From Neoroseomonas marina (GTDB lineage Bacteria; Pseudomonadota; Alphaproteobacteria; Acetobacterales; Acetobacteraceae): a DNA stretch of 64,000 nt. Below, in pieces: positions 28,519 through 35,907 of this stretch. The DNA lies in assembly GCF_012927745.1 (NCBI RefSeq), contig NZ_JABBKX010000003.1:496001-560000 (forward strand), in the 5' to 3' direction. Within the stretch, counting starts at the first letter, position 1, and each line of letters begins with the position of its first letter. The position numbers were made by a program, and so were the translations under genes. The notes under the pieces are model-generated. The model did not search any database, was not told the DNA's origin, and was given only the letters and a program-made list of their open reading frames with translations.

Positions 28519-29960
28519 TCGGCGGCCAGCGGCACGGGCGCGCCTTCCAGCGGGAAGACCTTGGACGGGTTGAGCAGCCATTGCGGATCGAAGGCGGTCT
28601 TGATCGCGCGCTGCTGGTCCAGCTCCCGCGCGGTGAACTGCACCGTCATCAGGTCGCGCTTCTCGACGCCGACGCCGTGCTCGCCCGTCAGGCAGCCGCC
28701 GACCTCGACGCAGAGCTTCAGGATGTCGCCGCCGAAGGCCTCCGCCTTGCGGAAGGATTCCGGATCGTTGGCGTCGAACATGATCAGCGGGTGCAGGTTG
28801 CCGTCGCCGGCATGGAACACGTTCGCGACGCCAAGGCCGTATTGCGTGCTCATCTCCCCGATGCGCTTCAGCACGAAGGGCAGTTCCGAGGTCGGGATGG
28901 TCCCGTCCATGCAGAGGTAATCCGGGCTGATGCGCCCCACCGCGCCGAAGGCGCCCTTGCGCCCCTTCCAGATGGCGAGCGACTGCTCGGCGGATTCGGC
29001 GACCTTCAGGCTGATCGGGTCGAAGCGCTCGCAGATCGCCTTGATGCGGTTCAGCAGGTCGTCCTGCTCCGCGACCGAGCCCTCCACCTCGATGATCAGC
29101 ATCGCCTCGGCATCGAGCGGATAGCCGGCGTGGGCGAAGGCCTCGCAGGCATGGATGCAGGGCTTGTCCATGAACTCGAGCGCGACAGGGATGATGCCGG
29201 ACCCGATGATGGCGTCCACGGCCGCGCCGGCGATCTCGGTGCCCTTGAAGGCCGCGAGCATGGCGCGCGCGCCTTCCGGCCCGCGCAGGATGCGCACGGT
29301 GACTTCGGTGACCATCCCCAACTGGCCTTCCGAACCGGTGATCAGCCCGAGCCAGTCGTATCCCGCGGCGTCGAGATGCGCGCCGCCGATGTCGATGATC
29401 TCGCCCTCGATGGTGACGAACTTCACGCCGAGCAGATTGTTCGCGGTGACGCCATACTTCAGGCAATGCGCGCCGCCCGAGTTCATCATCACATTGCCGC
29501 CGATCATGCAGGCGAGCTGGCTCGACGGATCGGGCGCGTAGAAGAATCCGTCGCCCTCCACCGCCTTGGTGATGCCGATGTTGGTGACGCCCGCCTCGAC
29601 CACGGCGAAGCGGTCATCGAGGTCGATCTCGAGGATTCGGTTCATGCGCATCAGCCCGACGACGACCGCATCCGCCAGCGGCAGCGCACCACCCGACAGC
29701 GAGGTCCCCGCCCCCCGCGGCACCACGCGCACGCCGGTCTCGTGGCAGTAGCGCAGCACGGCGGCGACCTGCCCCGTCGTCGTCGGCAGCACGACCGCGA
29801 GCGGCACCTGGCGATAGGCGGCGAGGCCGTCGGTTTCATAGGGCTTGAGCCGCGTCGGCTCGCCGATCACCCCGTCCCCGGGCACGATGGTGCGAAGGGC
29901 CGCGACGATCTCCTCGCGCCGGGCGAGGATCTCAGGCTTGGGGGCGGGCAGCGCGATCAC
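28515..29960 (-). CDS. glcD: Glycolate oxidase subunit GlcD (FAD-linked)
   Basis: A 481-residue FAD-linked oxidase, the catalytic subunit of glycolate oxidase. The FAD domain has VVPRGAGTSLSGGALPLADA and PDPSSQLACMIGGNVMMNSG; the C-terminal domain has ANVFHAGDGNLHPLIMFD and GGCLTGEHGVGVEKRDLM, which carry metal/substrate His residues of the D-2-hydroxyacid family. I prefer GTG 29960 with AGAGG nine bases upstream; ATG 30017 would add 19 residues. D-lactate dehydrogenases are close relatives, so the substrate is inferred from coupling to glcE. Confidence 0.92.
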   Translation of the reverse strand: MIALPAPKPEILARREEIVAALRTIVPGDGVIGEPTRLKPYETDGLAAYRQVPLAVVLPTTTGQVAAVLRYCHETGVRVVPRGAGTSLSGGALPLADAVVVGLMRMNRILEIDLDDRFAVVEAGVTNIGITKAVEGDGFFYAPDPSSQLACMIGGNVMMNSGGAHCLKYGVTANNLLGVKFVTIEGEIIDIGGAHLDAAGYDWLGLITGSEGQLGMVTEVTVRILRGPEGARAMLAAFKGTEIAGAAVDAIIGSGIIPVALEFMDKPCIHACEAFAHAGYPLDAEAMLIIEVEGSVAEQDDLLNRIKAICERFDPISLKVAESAEQSLAIWKGRKGAFGAVGRISPDYLCMDGTIPTSELPFVLKRIGEMSTQYGLGVANVFHAGDGNLHPLIMFDANDPESFRKAEAFGGDILKLCVEVGGCLTGEHGVGVEKRDLMTVQFTARELDQQRAIKTAFDPQWLLNPSKVFPLEGAPVPLAAE

Positions 29961-30080
29961 GGCGGCATTCCTCTCGATGCGCGGAAGATGCGCATCGCGG
30001 ACGGACGGGGCAAGCATTGCCTCGGCGGGGCCGAAGCGTGCAGGCTCGGCCCCGGAACGATCCTGGGGAGACCGACCGAG

Positions 30081-30467
30081 ATGCGACCCACCCTCGCCAC
30101 CGCGGCCTTGCTGGCCGCCCTCTCAGGCCCCGCCCTCGCCCAGCAGGCCGGGACCTATGCGGTCGAGGGCCAGGGCGCCGACGGGTCGCGCTACCAGGGC
30201 ACGGCGACGCTCGCTTCGACCGGCAACAACACCTGGCGGGTCACCTGGCAGGTCGGCGGCGACCGCGCGCAGGGCGTCGGCTTCCTGATCCCGGAAGGCC
30301 CGCTGCTGGTGGTCGGCTATGTCCTGGGGAACCAGATCGGCGCGGCGGCCTATGCCGTGCAGCCGGACGGCAGCCTCCGCGGCACCTGGACGCAGGGCCA
30401 GGGCGGCGGCATCGGGGCCGAGATCCTGACGCCGGCCGGCGGCGGTGGCGCCGCCCCGCGCAAATAG
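30081..30467 (+). CDS. Small secreted glycine-rich protein
   Basis: A 128-residue protein with a signal peptide (TLATAALLAALSGPALA) followed by a short beta-rich, Gly-rich domain (GTYAVEGQGADGSRYQGTAT, WRVTWQVGGDRAQGVGF, SLRGTWTQGQGGG). Such small barrels (a pattern of Y-x-G-x-x-x-L and W-x-x-x-W) resemble secreted fibronectin-like or lipocalin-like proteins but no family is certain. Divergent from glcD with a 120-bp gap. Confidence 0.7.
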   Translation: MRPTLATAALLAALSGPALAQQAGTYAVEGQGADGSRYQGTATLASTGNNTWRVTWQVGGDRAQGVGFLIPEGPLLVVGYVLGNQIGAAAYAVQPDGSLRGTWTQGQGGGIGAEILTPAGGGGAAPRK

Positions 30468-30468
30468 A

Positions 30469-30489
30469 AAGGGGGGCCGAGCCCCCCTT
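30469..30489. terminator. Bidirectional hairpin terminator
   Basis: A perfect 8-bp stem (AAGGGGGG paired with CCCCCCTT, 5-base loop) sits between the small secreted protein gene and convergent rpmJ. A-rich bases precede and T bases follow, so it can work in both directions. Confidence 0.7.
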
Positions 30490-30513
30490 CGCAGCCTCGA
30501 GAGGCCCGGGGCC

Positions 30514-30639
30514 TCAGCCCTGGCGGGCCTTCAGGCGCGGGTTCTTCTTGTTGATGACGTAAACGCGGCCGCGGCGACGCACCAGGACGCAGTTCTTGTC
30601 GCGGGTCTTCGCGGTCTTCAGGGAATTGCGGATCTTCAT
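30514..30639 (-). CDS. rpmJ: 50S ribosomal protein L36 (short Cys-poor type)
   Basis: A 41-residue protein that reads [17 protein letters not shown], then [20 protein letters not shown] and ARQG. This is L36 of the type (YkgO-like) that lacks the zinc-binding C-x2-C...C-x4-H set: a single Cys remains. It is the normal L36 of many alphaproteobacteria and binds 23S rRNA in the large subunit. GAGG lies six bases before the ATG, with a good promoter upstream. It stands alone rather than in the spc ribosomal operon. Confidence 0.95.
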   Translation of the reverse strand: MKIRNSLKTAKTRDKNCVLVRRRGRVYVINKKNPRLKARQG

Positions 30640-30660
30640 GGCTTACCTCGTGAGGCCGCG

Positions 30661-30689
30661 CTTCTAGGAGGGCGGTTGCGGCAAGTCAA
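30661..30689 (-). promoter_or_regulatory. rpmJ promoter
   Basis: On the minus strand TTGACT (30689-30684) and TAGAAG (30666-30661) are separated by 17 bp, ending about 22 bases before the L36 ATG. Spacing and the -35 box are near consensus, consistent with strong housekeeping expression. Confidence 0.6.
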
Positions 30690-30780
30690 CCTCGCAGCGC
30701 GCCGCAACCGTGCCGATCCGCCCGATCCGACCACACTGCCGCGGGAACCCGGCGTGGCGGATCGGATCGGGCGTGACGCG

Positions 30781-31314
30781 TCACTCCGCGATGCGGGCCG
30801 CGTACTCCGCCTTCAGGCGCAGCCATTCGTCCCAGAAGGGCGGCGGCACCGTGCCCGACACGCGCGCGGCCAGGACGTCGAGATGGGCATGCCAGCCGGC
30901 CGACACCTTCAGCAGCAGGTCGCGATCCGGCAGGCGGCGGTGGGTGATCGTCAGCAGCACCTTCTGGCCCACCGGCGCGAGTTCGAAGGTCACCCCGTCG
31001 CTGCGTCCCCAGGTGACTCCGAGTCGGCGCGGCGCGTCGAGTTCGGTGATCCAGCATTCCAGACGGTGCTCCGCGTCGAAGCCCTCGGGGCGCCGGCTCG
31101 GCGGGTCGTTCAGCTCGTCGTTGCGCCAGATGAACTCGAAGGCCGCACCGACCCGCATCTCCATCTCGCCTGCCGCGAGCCACTGCCGCCGCAGGTCGCT
31201 GTCGGTGATGTAGGCCCAGACCCGCTCGATCGGTCCGGGAAGCAGGCGCTGGATCTGCAGCGTCATGGGCTCGGTCAGGACGCCATGGGCGTCCAGCGTC
31301 GCGAGGTCGTTCAT
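30781..31314 (-). CDS. SRPBCC (AHSA1-like) domain protein
   Basis: A 177-residue START/Bet v1-fold protein of the AHSA1 branch: TLQIQRLLPGPIERVWAYIT at the start, EFIWRNDELNDPPSRRPEGF in the middle and the C-terminal helix with VSAGWHAHLDVLAARVSG. These domains bind hydrophobic ligands; members beside ArsR regulators are very common and of unknown role. Its ATG overlaps the ArsR stop (ATGA), so the two form a coupled operon controlled from the ArsR promoter. Confidence 0.9.
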   Translation of the reverse strand: MNDLATLDAHGVLTEPMTLQIQRLLPGPIERVWAYITDSDLRRQWLAAGEMEMRVGAAFEFIWRNDELNDPPSRRPEGFDAEHRLECWITELDAPRRLGVTWGRSDGVTFELAPVGQKVLLTITHRRLPDRDLLLKVSAGWHAHLDVLAARVSGTVPPPFWDEWLRLKAEYAARIAE

Positions 31315-31673
31315 CGGTCGTCTCCTGTCCTTGGGGGGGTTTTCTCGGCCTCCTCCCGAAGGAGGCGTTCGAGCTCGTCGAGGCGGCCCGTCCAGAACCG
31401 CTCGTAGAAGCCGAGCCACTGATGGGCCGTGGCCAACGGCCCGGGCTCGAGGCGGCAGTAGTGGGTGCGGCCGCGCACCTCGCGCCGGAGCAGGCCGGCA
31501 TTCTCCAGCGCCTTCACGTGCTTCGACGCCGCCGCCAGCGAGATGGCGAAGGGCTCGGCGAGTTGGCCGACCGTCCGCGCACCGCCGGCCAGGTCCCGCA
31601 GCATCCTCCGGCGGGTCGCATCGCCGAGCGCGTGGAAGACGGCATCGAGTGGCGGGGAATTCAATTCAACCAT
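31311..31673 (-). CDS. ArsR family transcriptional regulator
   Basis: A 120-residue winged-helix regulator: LDAVFHALGDATRRRMLRDL then LAEPFAISLAAASKHVKALE as the HTH and NAGLLRREVRGRTHYCRLEP as the wing. No metal-binding Cys pair is present, so it is the non-metal, SRPBCC-linked type. ATG 31673 is chosen because the extension upstream crosses the promoter. A perfect palindrome spans its start codon and overlaps its -10 box, indicating autoregulation. Confidence 0.92.
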   Translation of the reverse strand: MVELNSPPLDAVFHALGDATRRRMLRDLAGGARTVGQLAEPFAISLAAASKHVKALENAGLLRREVRGRTHYCRLEPGPLATAHQWLGFYERFWTGRLDELERLLREEAEKTPPRTGDDR

Positions 31674-31683
31674 GAGGTTGAAT
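31664..31683. promoter_or_regulatory. Palindromic operator over the ArsR start codon
   Basis: Perfect 8-bp arms ATTCAACC and GGTTGAAT flank the 4-base centre ATGA. The site overlaps the -10 box of the ArsR-SRPBCC promoter and the first codon. An ArsR dimer bound here would block transcription initiation. Confidence 0.6.
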
Positions 31684-31709
31684 ATCGGGGCGCAGCGCGA
31701 AATAGTCAA
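31681..31709 (-). promoter_or_regulatory. Promoter of the ArsR-SRPBCC operon
   Basis: On the minus strand TTGACT (31709-31704) is followed after 17 bp by GATATT (31686-31681), within an AT-rich stretch unusual for this genome. The direct repeat ACTATTT occurs twice around the -35 box. The start point would fall at or very near the ATG, so the transcript has a very short or absent leader. Confidence 0.5.
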
Positions 31710-31846
31710 CCAAATAGTTAAATGTTTTCGTGATGACGGCGTATGCGCAGCGCCCGGCCGGCCCGCAGCCCCGTGAAAGCCTCAAGAACAGGAGCATCCG
31801 GCGACCCTTCGGTCTCCGGAGCGCCGGATCCTGCGCGAGCGACGCC

Positions 31847-31866
31847 GGGAGGGCGGACGCCCTCCC
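31847..31866 (-). terminator. Hairpin after acyl-CoA dehydrogenase gene
   Basis: A perfect 8-bp stem (GGGAGGGC paired with GCCCTCCC, 4-base loop) lies seven bases past the acyl-CoA dehydrogenase stop. It resembles the hairpins at 9932 and 13099, the common terminator style in this window. No clear T-tract. Confidence 0.45.
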
Positions 31867-31873
31867 CGCCTCC

Positions 31874-33103
31874 TCAGTCCGCGGCCGACCGGCGCGCGGC
31901 GCGCTCTTCCTCCGCGATGCGCACGAACCCGTCGCGCGTCTGCGGCAGCTTCCGGCCCAGGATCTGCTCGGCGACCTGCGTGCGCAGCACCTGCGCCGTC
32001 CCACCCGCGATGGCGAACATCCGCGCGTCGCGGACGTAGCGCTCCATCGGGTTGTTCCGCGAATACCCGGCCGCGCCCCAGACCTGCAGCGCGTTGTTGG
32101 TGACGCGGATCGCCATGTCGGCGGCCATCACCTTCGCCTGCGCCGCGGCGAGCCGGTCCGGGAAGCCGTTCGGCCCGGCCGAGCGCGCCGCGCGCCACAC
32201 CAGCGCGCGGGACGCCTCCACCTCGATCGACATGTCGGCGAGCATCCAGGCGAGGCCCTGGAACTCCGCGATCGGGCGGCCGAACTGGCGCCGCGCCTGG
32301 GCGCGCTCCAGCGCATGGTCGTAGGCCCCGGCCGCGAGGCCGAGCGCGACCGTCGCCGCGCCGACGCGTTGGCCGTTATAGGCGTCCATCAGCCGCCCGA
32401 AGCCGCGCGCCCAGCCGCCGGGCGGGCGCAGCACCATCGAATCCGGCACCACCAGGCCGCGCATGGTCACGTCGGCCTCTGGCATGCCGCGCAGGCCCAT
32501 GGACGGGATGCGCCGCGCCTCCATCCCTGGCGGCATGGCGTCGCCGTCGCGCACGACGATGAAGCCGCCGACGCCCCTCTCCTCCCCGTCCTCGATGACG
32601 CGGGCGAAGACCAGATGCAGGCGGGAGATGCCGCCGCCGGTGATCCAGGTCTTGTCCCCGTCGATCACCCAGGAATCGCCGCGCTTCACCGCGCGCGTCC
32701 GCATGTCGGTGGCTGCGGACCCGGCCTCGGGCTCGGTGATCAGAATGGCCGGCTTGTCGCCGGACAGCACGCATTCGGCGGCGATCTTCTTCTGCGCCGG
32801 GGTGCCGTAGGCCATGATCGCGCCGATCGCGCCCATGTTCGCCTCGACCGCGATGCGGCCGCAGACCGAACAGGCCTTCGAGAATTCCTCGATGACGAGG
32901 ACCGCGTCGAAATAGGACAGGCCCGGCCCGCCCCATTCCTTCGGCACGGTCAGGCCGAGGAAGCCGGCCTCGGTCATCCGGCGGACCATCGGCCAGGGAT
33001 ACTGCTCGGACCGGTCGGTCTCCGCCGCCTGAGCCGCGGCCTCGCGGGCCAGTTCGCGCGCCCGGTCGCGCAGCCGGGCTTCCGCCTCGTTCAGGCCGTG
33101 CAT
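31874..33103 (-). CDS. Acyl-CoA dehydrogenase family protein
   Basis: A 409-residue flavoprotein: N-terminal helical domain with EQYPWPMVRRMTEAGFLGLT, middle barrel with ILITEPEAGSAATDMRTRAV and WVIDGDKTWITGGG, and C-terminal FAD/substrate domain with RRQFGRPIAEFQGLAWMLAD and LQVWGAAGYSRNNPMERYVR. The usual catalytic Glu before the GT of the late motif is replaced: FAIAGGTAQV instead of an EGT. The base must therefore lie elsewhere, as in some family branches, or the enzyme is altered. GGGGAGGA precedes the ATG. It starts four bases after the TerB-like gene stop. Confidence 0.9.
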   Translation of the reverse strand: MHGLNEAEARLRDRARELAREAAAQAAETDRSEQYPWPMVRRMTEAGFLGLTVPKEWGGPGLSYFDAVLVIEEFSKACSVCGRIAVEANMGAIGAIMAYGTPAQKKIAAECVLSGDKPAILITEPEAGSAATDMRTRAVKRGDSWVIDGDKTWITGGGISRLHLVFARVIEDGEERGVGGFIVVRDGDAMPPGMEARRIPSMGLRGMPEADVTMRGLVVPDSMVLRPPGGWARGFGRLMDAYNGQRVGAATVALGLAAGAYDHALERAQARRQFGRPIAEFQGLAWMLADMSIEVEASRALVWRAARSAGPNGFPDRLAAAQAKVMAADMAIRVTNNALQVWGAAGYSRNNPMERYVRDARMFAIAGGTAQVLRTQVAEQILGRKLPQTRDGFVRIAEEERAARRSAAD

Positions 33104-33107
33104 GGTG

Positions 33108-33863
33108 TCATCCTCCCCTGATGCGGCGCTCGATCGCCTCGGTGGCGGCGCGGTCGAGCCGCAGCGCCTTGGCGAAGGCATCGAGCCAGGCGCGTTCGGC
33201 GCCTTCGATGGTGCCCGCCCCGGCCACCGCCGCGGCATAGACCTGCGCCGCGAGCATCGGATCGGCGGCCTCGCGCGCCAGCGCCTCGGCCGTCACGCTT
33301 CGGTCGAACTCGGCGAGCACAGCATCGCGCGCGACGCTGCCGAGGCCGGCCGCGTCGAGTTGATCGGCGATGCGCGCCCGTTCCTCGGCATCCACATGCC
33401 CATCCGCCTTCGCCGCGGCGATCATCGCGCGGAGCATCAGCACCCCCTCGCGGTCCTCTGCCGCGATCGGCGGCGGCGCAGGCGCGCCGGGCACCGGGGA
33501 CCAGGCATCGGTCGGCCCGGGCTTGGCGGGTGCGGGCGCCGTGTCGCCCCAGGGTCCGCTGCGTGGGACGCTGCCGCGGGCCGGCGGCGCGGATTTGGGC
33601 CCGCCCGGCAACGGCGCCGGCTTGCCGGACGGCGCCGGCTGCCCCCACGGATCACCCTTGCCGCGCGGCGGCGGCGCGGGCGCCGGCGTCGGCTGCTGCT
33701 GGGACCGCGTCATCGCCTCGATCGCCACGCCGGCCAGCATCGCCAGCGCGCGCCCCAGATCCTGCTGGCCCCGCGATGAACTGCGGCGCCGCGTCGTGCC
33801 GCGCGCGGCGGACCCGCCGCCGAGCACCGAACCGAGAACGTCACCGAGGTCGAACCGCGCCAT
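33108..33863 (-). CDS. TerB/DUF533-like protein
   Basis: A 251-residue protein with the DUF533 (YebE-like) layout. An N-terminal helix segment (RFDLGDVLGSVLGGG, later ALAMLAGVAIEAMTRS) is joined by a Pro/Gly-rich low-complexity linker (residues about 57-135) to a C-terminal TerB-like helical domain (LMLRAMIAAAKADGHVDAEE...EFDRSVTAEALAREAADP). TerB-like domains bind metal ions or sit at membranes. It lies 32 bp after oxyR and 4 bp before the acyl-CoA dehydrogenase gene, so co-transcription is likely. Function unknown. Confidence 0.8.
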   Translation of the reverse strand: MARFDLGDVLGSVLGGGSAARGTTRRRSSSRGQQDLGRALAMLAGVAIEAMTRSQQQPTPAPAPPPRGKGDPWGQPAPSGKPAPLPGGPKSAPPARGSVPRSGPWGDTAPAPAKPGPTDAWSPVPGAPAPPPIAAEDREGVLMLRAMIAAAKADGHVDAEERARIADQLDAAGLGSVARDAVLAEFDRSVTAEALAREAADPMLAAQVYAAAVAGAGTIEGAERAWLDAFAKALRLDRAATEAIERRIRGG

Positions 33864-33895
33864 GCCGGAGGCTCCCTTGGCCCTCTCAGGCCTTG

Positions 33896-34801
33896 CTAGC
33901 GTTCGGACAGCGCCGCGGCAATGGAGGGGGCGAGCGCGCGGAACTCCTCCGCACGCGGGCTGCGGGCGCGCCATGCGAGTCCGATGCGCCGCCCGAACGT
34001 GCCGGTGAGCGGCCGCACGGCGACCTCCGCTCCGGCGGTGACGCCGCCGGCCACCGCGAGCCGCGGCAGCAGGGTGATGCCGAGCCCGCCACCGACCATC
34101 TGCACCAGCGTATGGAGAGACGTCGCCGCGAACTCCTGCGACGTCGCGGTGCCGGGCAGGCCACAGGCCGACAAGGCGTGATCCCGCAGGCAATGCCCGT
34201 CCTCGAGCAGCATGACGCGCTCGCCCGCCAGCGCCCCCGGCGTCACTTCCTCCCGCGCCGCGAGCGGATGGGCCGTCGGCAGCGCCACCGAGAACGGATC
34301 CTCGGCGATCGTCATCGTCTCCACGTCGCCGCAGTCGCAAGGCAGGGCCAGGAGCAGCAGGTCCAGCCGGCCGCCTTCGAGGCCTTCGACCAGCCGCTCG
34401 GTCAGGTCCTCGCGCAGGAAAAGCCGCAGCCGGGGAAAGGACTGGCGCAGACGCGGCATCAGCCGGGGCAGCAGGAACGGCCCGATGGTCGGGATGGTGC
34501 CGAGGCGCAGCGGCCCGGTCAGCGGGTCCCGCGCCGTCTCCACCGCCTCGACGAAGGCCGTGAGCGCCGACAGGACGGAACGGGCCCGGCCCACCAGGTC
34601 ACGGCCGAGGGGCGTGAAGACCGGTCGCTTGCCGCCGGTGCGCTCGAGCAACGCGGCGTCGAGCTGGCGCTCCAGGGCCAGGATGCCGGCGGACAGGGTC
34701 GATTGGGTGACGGCGCAGGCGCTGGCGGCGCGGCCGAAATGGCCGTGCTCGGCGAGCGCGACGAGATAGCGAAGCTGTTGGGGACTCGGCAGGGCGGTCA
34801 T
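33896..34801 (-). CDS. oxyR: OxyR-type LysR regulator (peroxide sensor)
   Basis: A 301-residue LysR regulator. The HTH occupies residues 8-60 (QQLRYLVALAEHGHFGRAAS, TQSTLSAGILALERQL). The redox region LLEDGHCLRDHALSAC contains Cys204 and Cys213, with the same spacing as the Cys199/Cys208 pair of E. coli OxyR that forms a disulfide on peroxide exposure. This supports a real peroxide sensor rather than a generic LysR. ATG 34801 aligns with the OxyR N-terminus; ATG 34837 would add 12 residues. No catalase or Ahp gene is adjacent in the window. Confidence 0.9.
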   Translation of the reverse strand: MTALPSPQQLRYLVALAEHGHFGRAASACAVTQSTLSAGILALERQLDAALLERTGGKRPVFTPLGRDLVGRARSVLSALTAFVEAVETARDPLTGPLRLGTIPTIGPFLLPRLMPRLRQSFPRLRLFLREDLTERLVEGLEGGRLDLLLLALPCDCGDVETMTIAEDPFSVALPTAHPLAAREEVTPGALAGERVMLLEDGHCLRDHALSACGLPGTATSQEFAATSLHTLVQMVGGGLGITLLPRLAVAGGVTAGAEVAVRPLTGTFGRRIGLAWRARSPRAEEFRALAPSIAAALSER

Positions 34802-34922
34802 GGCCACACAAATTAGGCCGAAACGGCCCATTTTCATGCGCCAGGGGACGCATCACTTTCTATGGAAATATCATGTCCAGGTTGAAATGGAAACTGGCAG
34901 CACGCGCGGGAGTAGTGCGCGC

Positions 34923-35675
34923 CTAGGCGGCGTCGGCGCCCTCGCCGCTCCCGAGATGGATGAGGGAGACCCGGTCCACCAGTTCGATACCGGAATGCCC
35001 GTGCAGGCGGATCCAGCCGCGCTTGCGGAAGGCGGAAATCGCCCGGCTTACCGTCTCGAGCGTCAGGCCGAGGAACTCGCCCATGTCGGCGCGCGTCGCC
35101 GGCAGCTCGAAGACGGGGCCGACATGCCCGCGCCGTTCCTGTGCCTCGGCCAGCGACACCAGGAAGGCGGCGACCCGCTCCTCGGCGCTGAACCGCCCGA
35201 GGGCCAGGATATGGTCCTGGCTCTGGGCCAGTTCCCGCAGGCAGAGATCGAGGAACCGGCGTTCCATCGCCGGATAGCGACGGAAGAGCTGTTCGAGCCG
35301 GCGGCGGTCCAGGCGGCAGACATTGCCCCGCGTCAGCATCTCGGCGCCGAAGGCGTGTTCCGTCTCGGGCGTGAAGCCGAGGATGTCGCCGGCGAAGCGG
35401 AAGCCGATCACGGCCTGGCGGCCATCGGGCAGGACGCGGGTCAGCCGCGCCATGCCCTCGGTCAGGGTGAAGACGTGGCGCGCAGGGTCGCCCTGGTGGA
35501 AGATCGCATCGCGGGGGTCGAGCGCCAGGCGCTCGCTTTCACCCGCCATGTCGTCGAGCGCAGCGGCATCCAGCGGCGCGCACAGGCCCACCGACCGGGA
35601 ACCGCATTTCATACAGACGCTTGCGTCGCTTCCGAGGCCGTCCATCAGGGCGCGCGTAGCGTCGAGTGGATGCAT
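34923..35675 (-). CDS. fnr: FNR-type Crp/Fnr family regulator
   Basis: A 250-residue Crp/Fnr regulator with the hallmarks of the oxygen-sensing FNR group: N-terminal Cys21, Cys24 and Cys32 (C-x2-C-x7-C) and Cys120 (RGNVCRLD), which fit the four ligands of a [4Fe-4S] cluster (E. coli 20, 23, 29, 122). The cyclic-nucleotide-like barrel is followed by a helical dimer segment and the HTH LGLTLETVSRAISAFRKRGW with the E-x2-SR set that reads TTGAT half-sites. An FNR-box-like sequence lies about 85 bp upstream. Gene symbol by analogy (fnr/fnrL/aadR). Confidence 0.88.
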   Translation of the reverse strand: MHPLDATRALMDGLGSDASVCMKCGSRSVGLCAPLDAAALDDMAGESERLALDPRDAIFHQGDPARHVFTLTEGMARLTRVLPDGRQAVIGFRFAGDILGFTPETEHAFGAEMLTRGNVCRLDRRRLEQLFRRYPAMERRFLDLCLRELAQSQDHILALGRFSAEERVAAFLVSLAEAQERRGHVGPVFELPATRADMGEFLGLTLETVSRAISAFRKRGWIRLHGHSGIELVDRVSLIHLGSGEGADAA

Positions 35676-35758
35676 GATGCGCCTTCACCTGCCGCTGACG
35701 GCCCTCTGGGCCGCATCTCCCCATGCCCGACCCGGGCGGTGGGAGTGTCGTTCGGGTG

Positions 35759-35772
35759 TTGCGATAGATCAA
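35759..35772. promoter_or_regulatory. FNR-box-like site (anaerobox)
   Basis: TTGCG-ATAG-ATCAA matches the TTGAT-N4-ATCAA consensus in eight of ten positions, the right half perfectly. It lies about 85-95 bp upstream of the fnr-like gene and about 135 bp upstream of the divergent SDR gene. It could serve FNR autoregulation. Confidence 0.55.
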
Positions 35773-35907
35773 GAACAATCGAATGGATAGAGGGGCCTAG
35801 CAACGCATGGCAGGGAGAGGCGGAACGCAGCCCGTTGCGCCTTTCCGCGCAACGTCGAGACTGGGTTCCGACAACATCGCGGGACATCTGCCCGCGCGGG
35901 AGACGCC

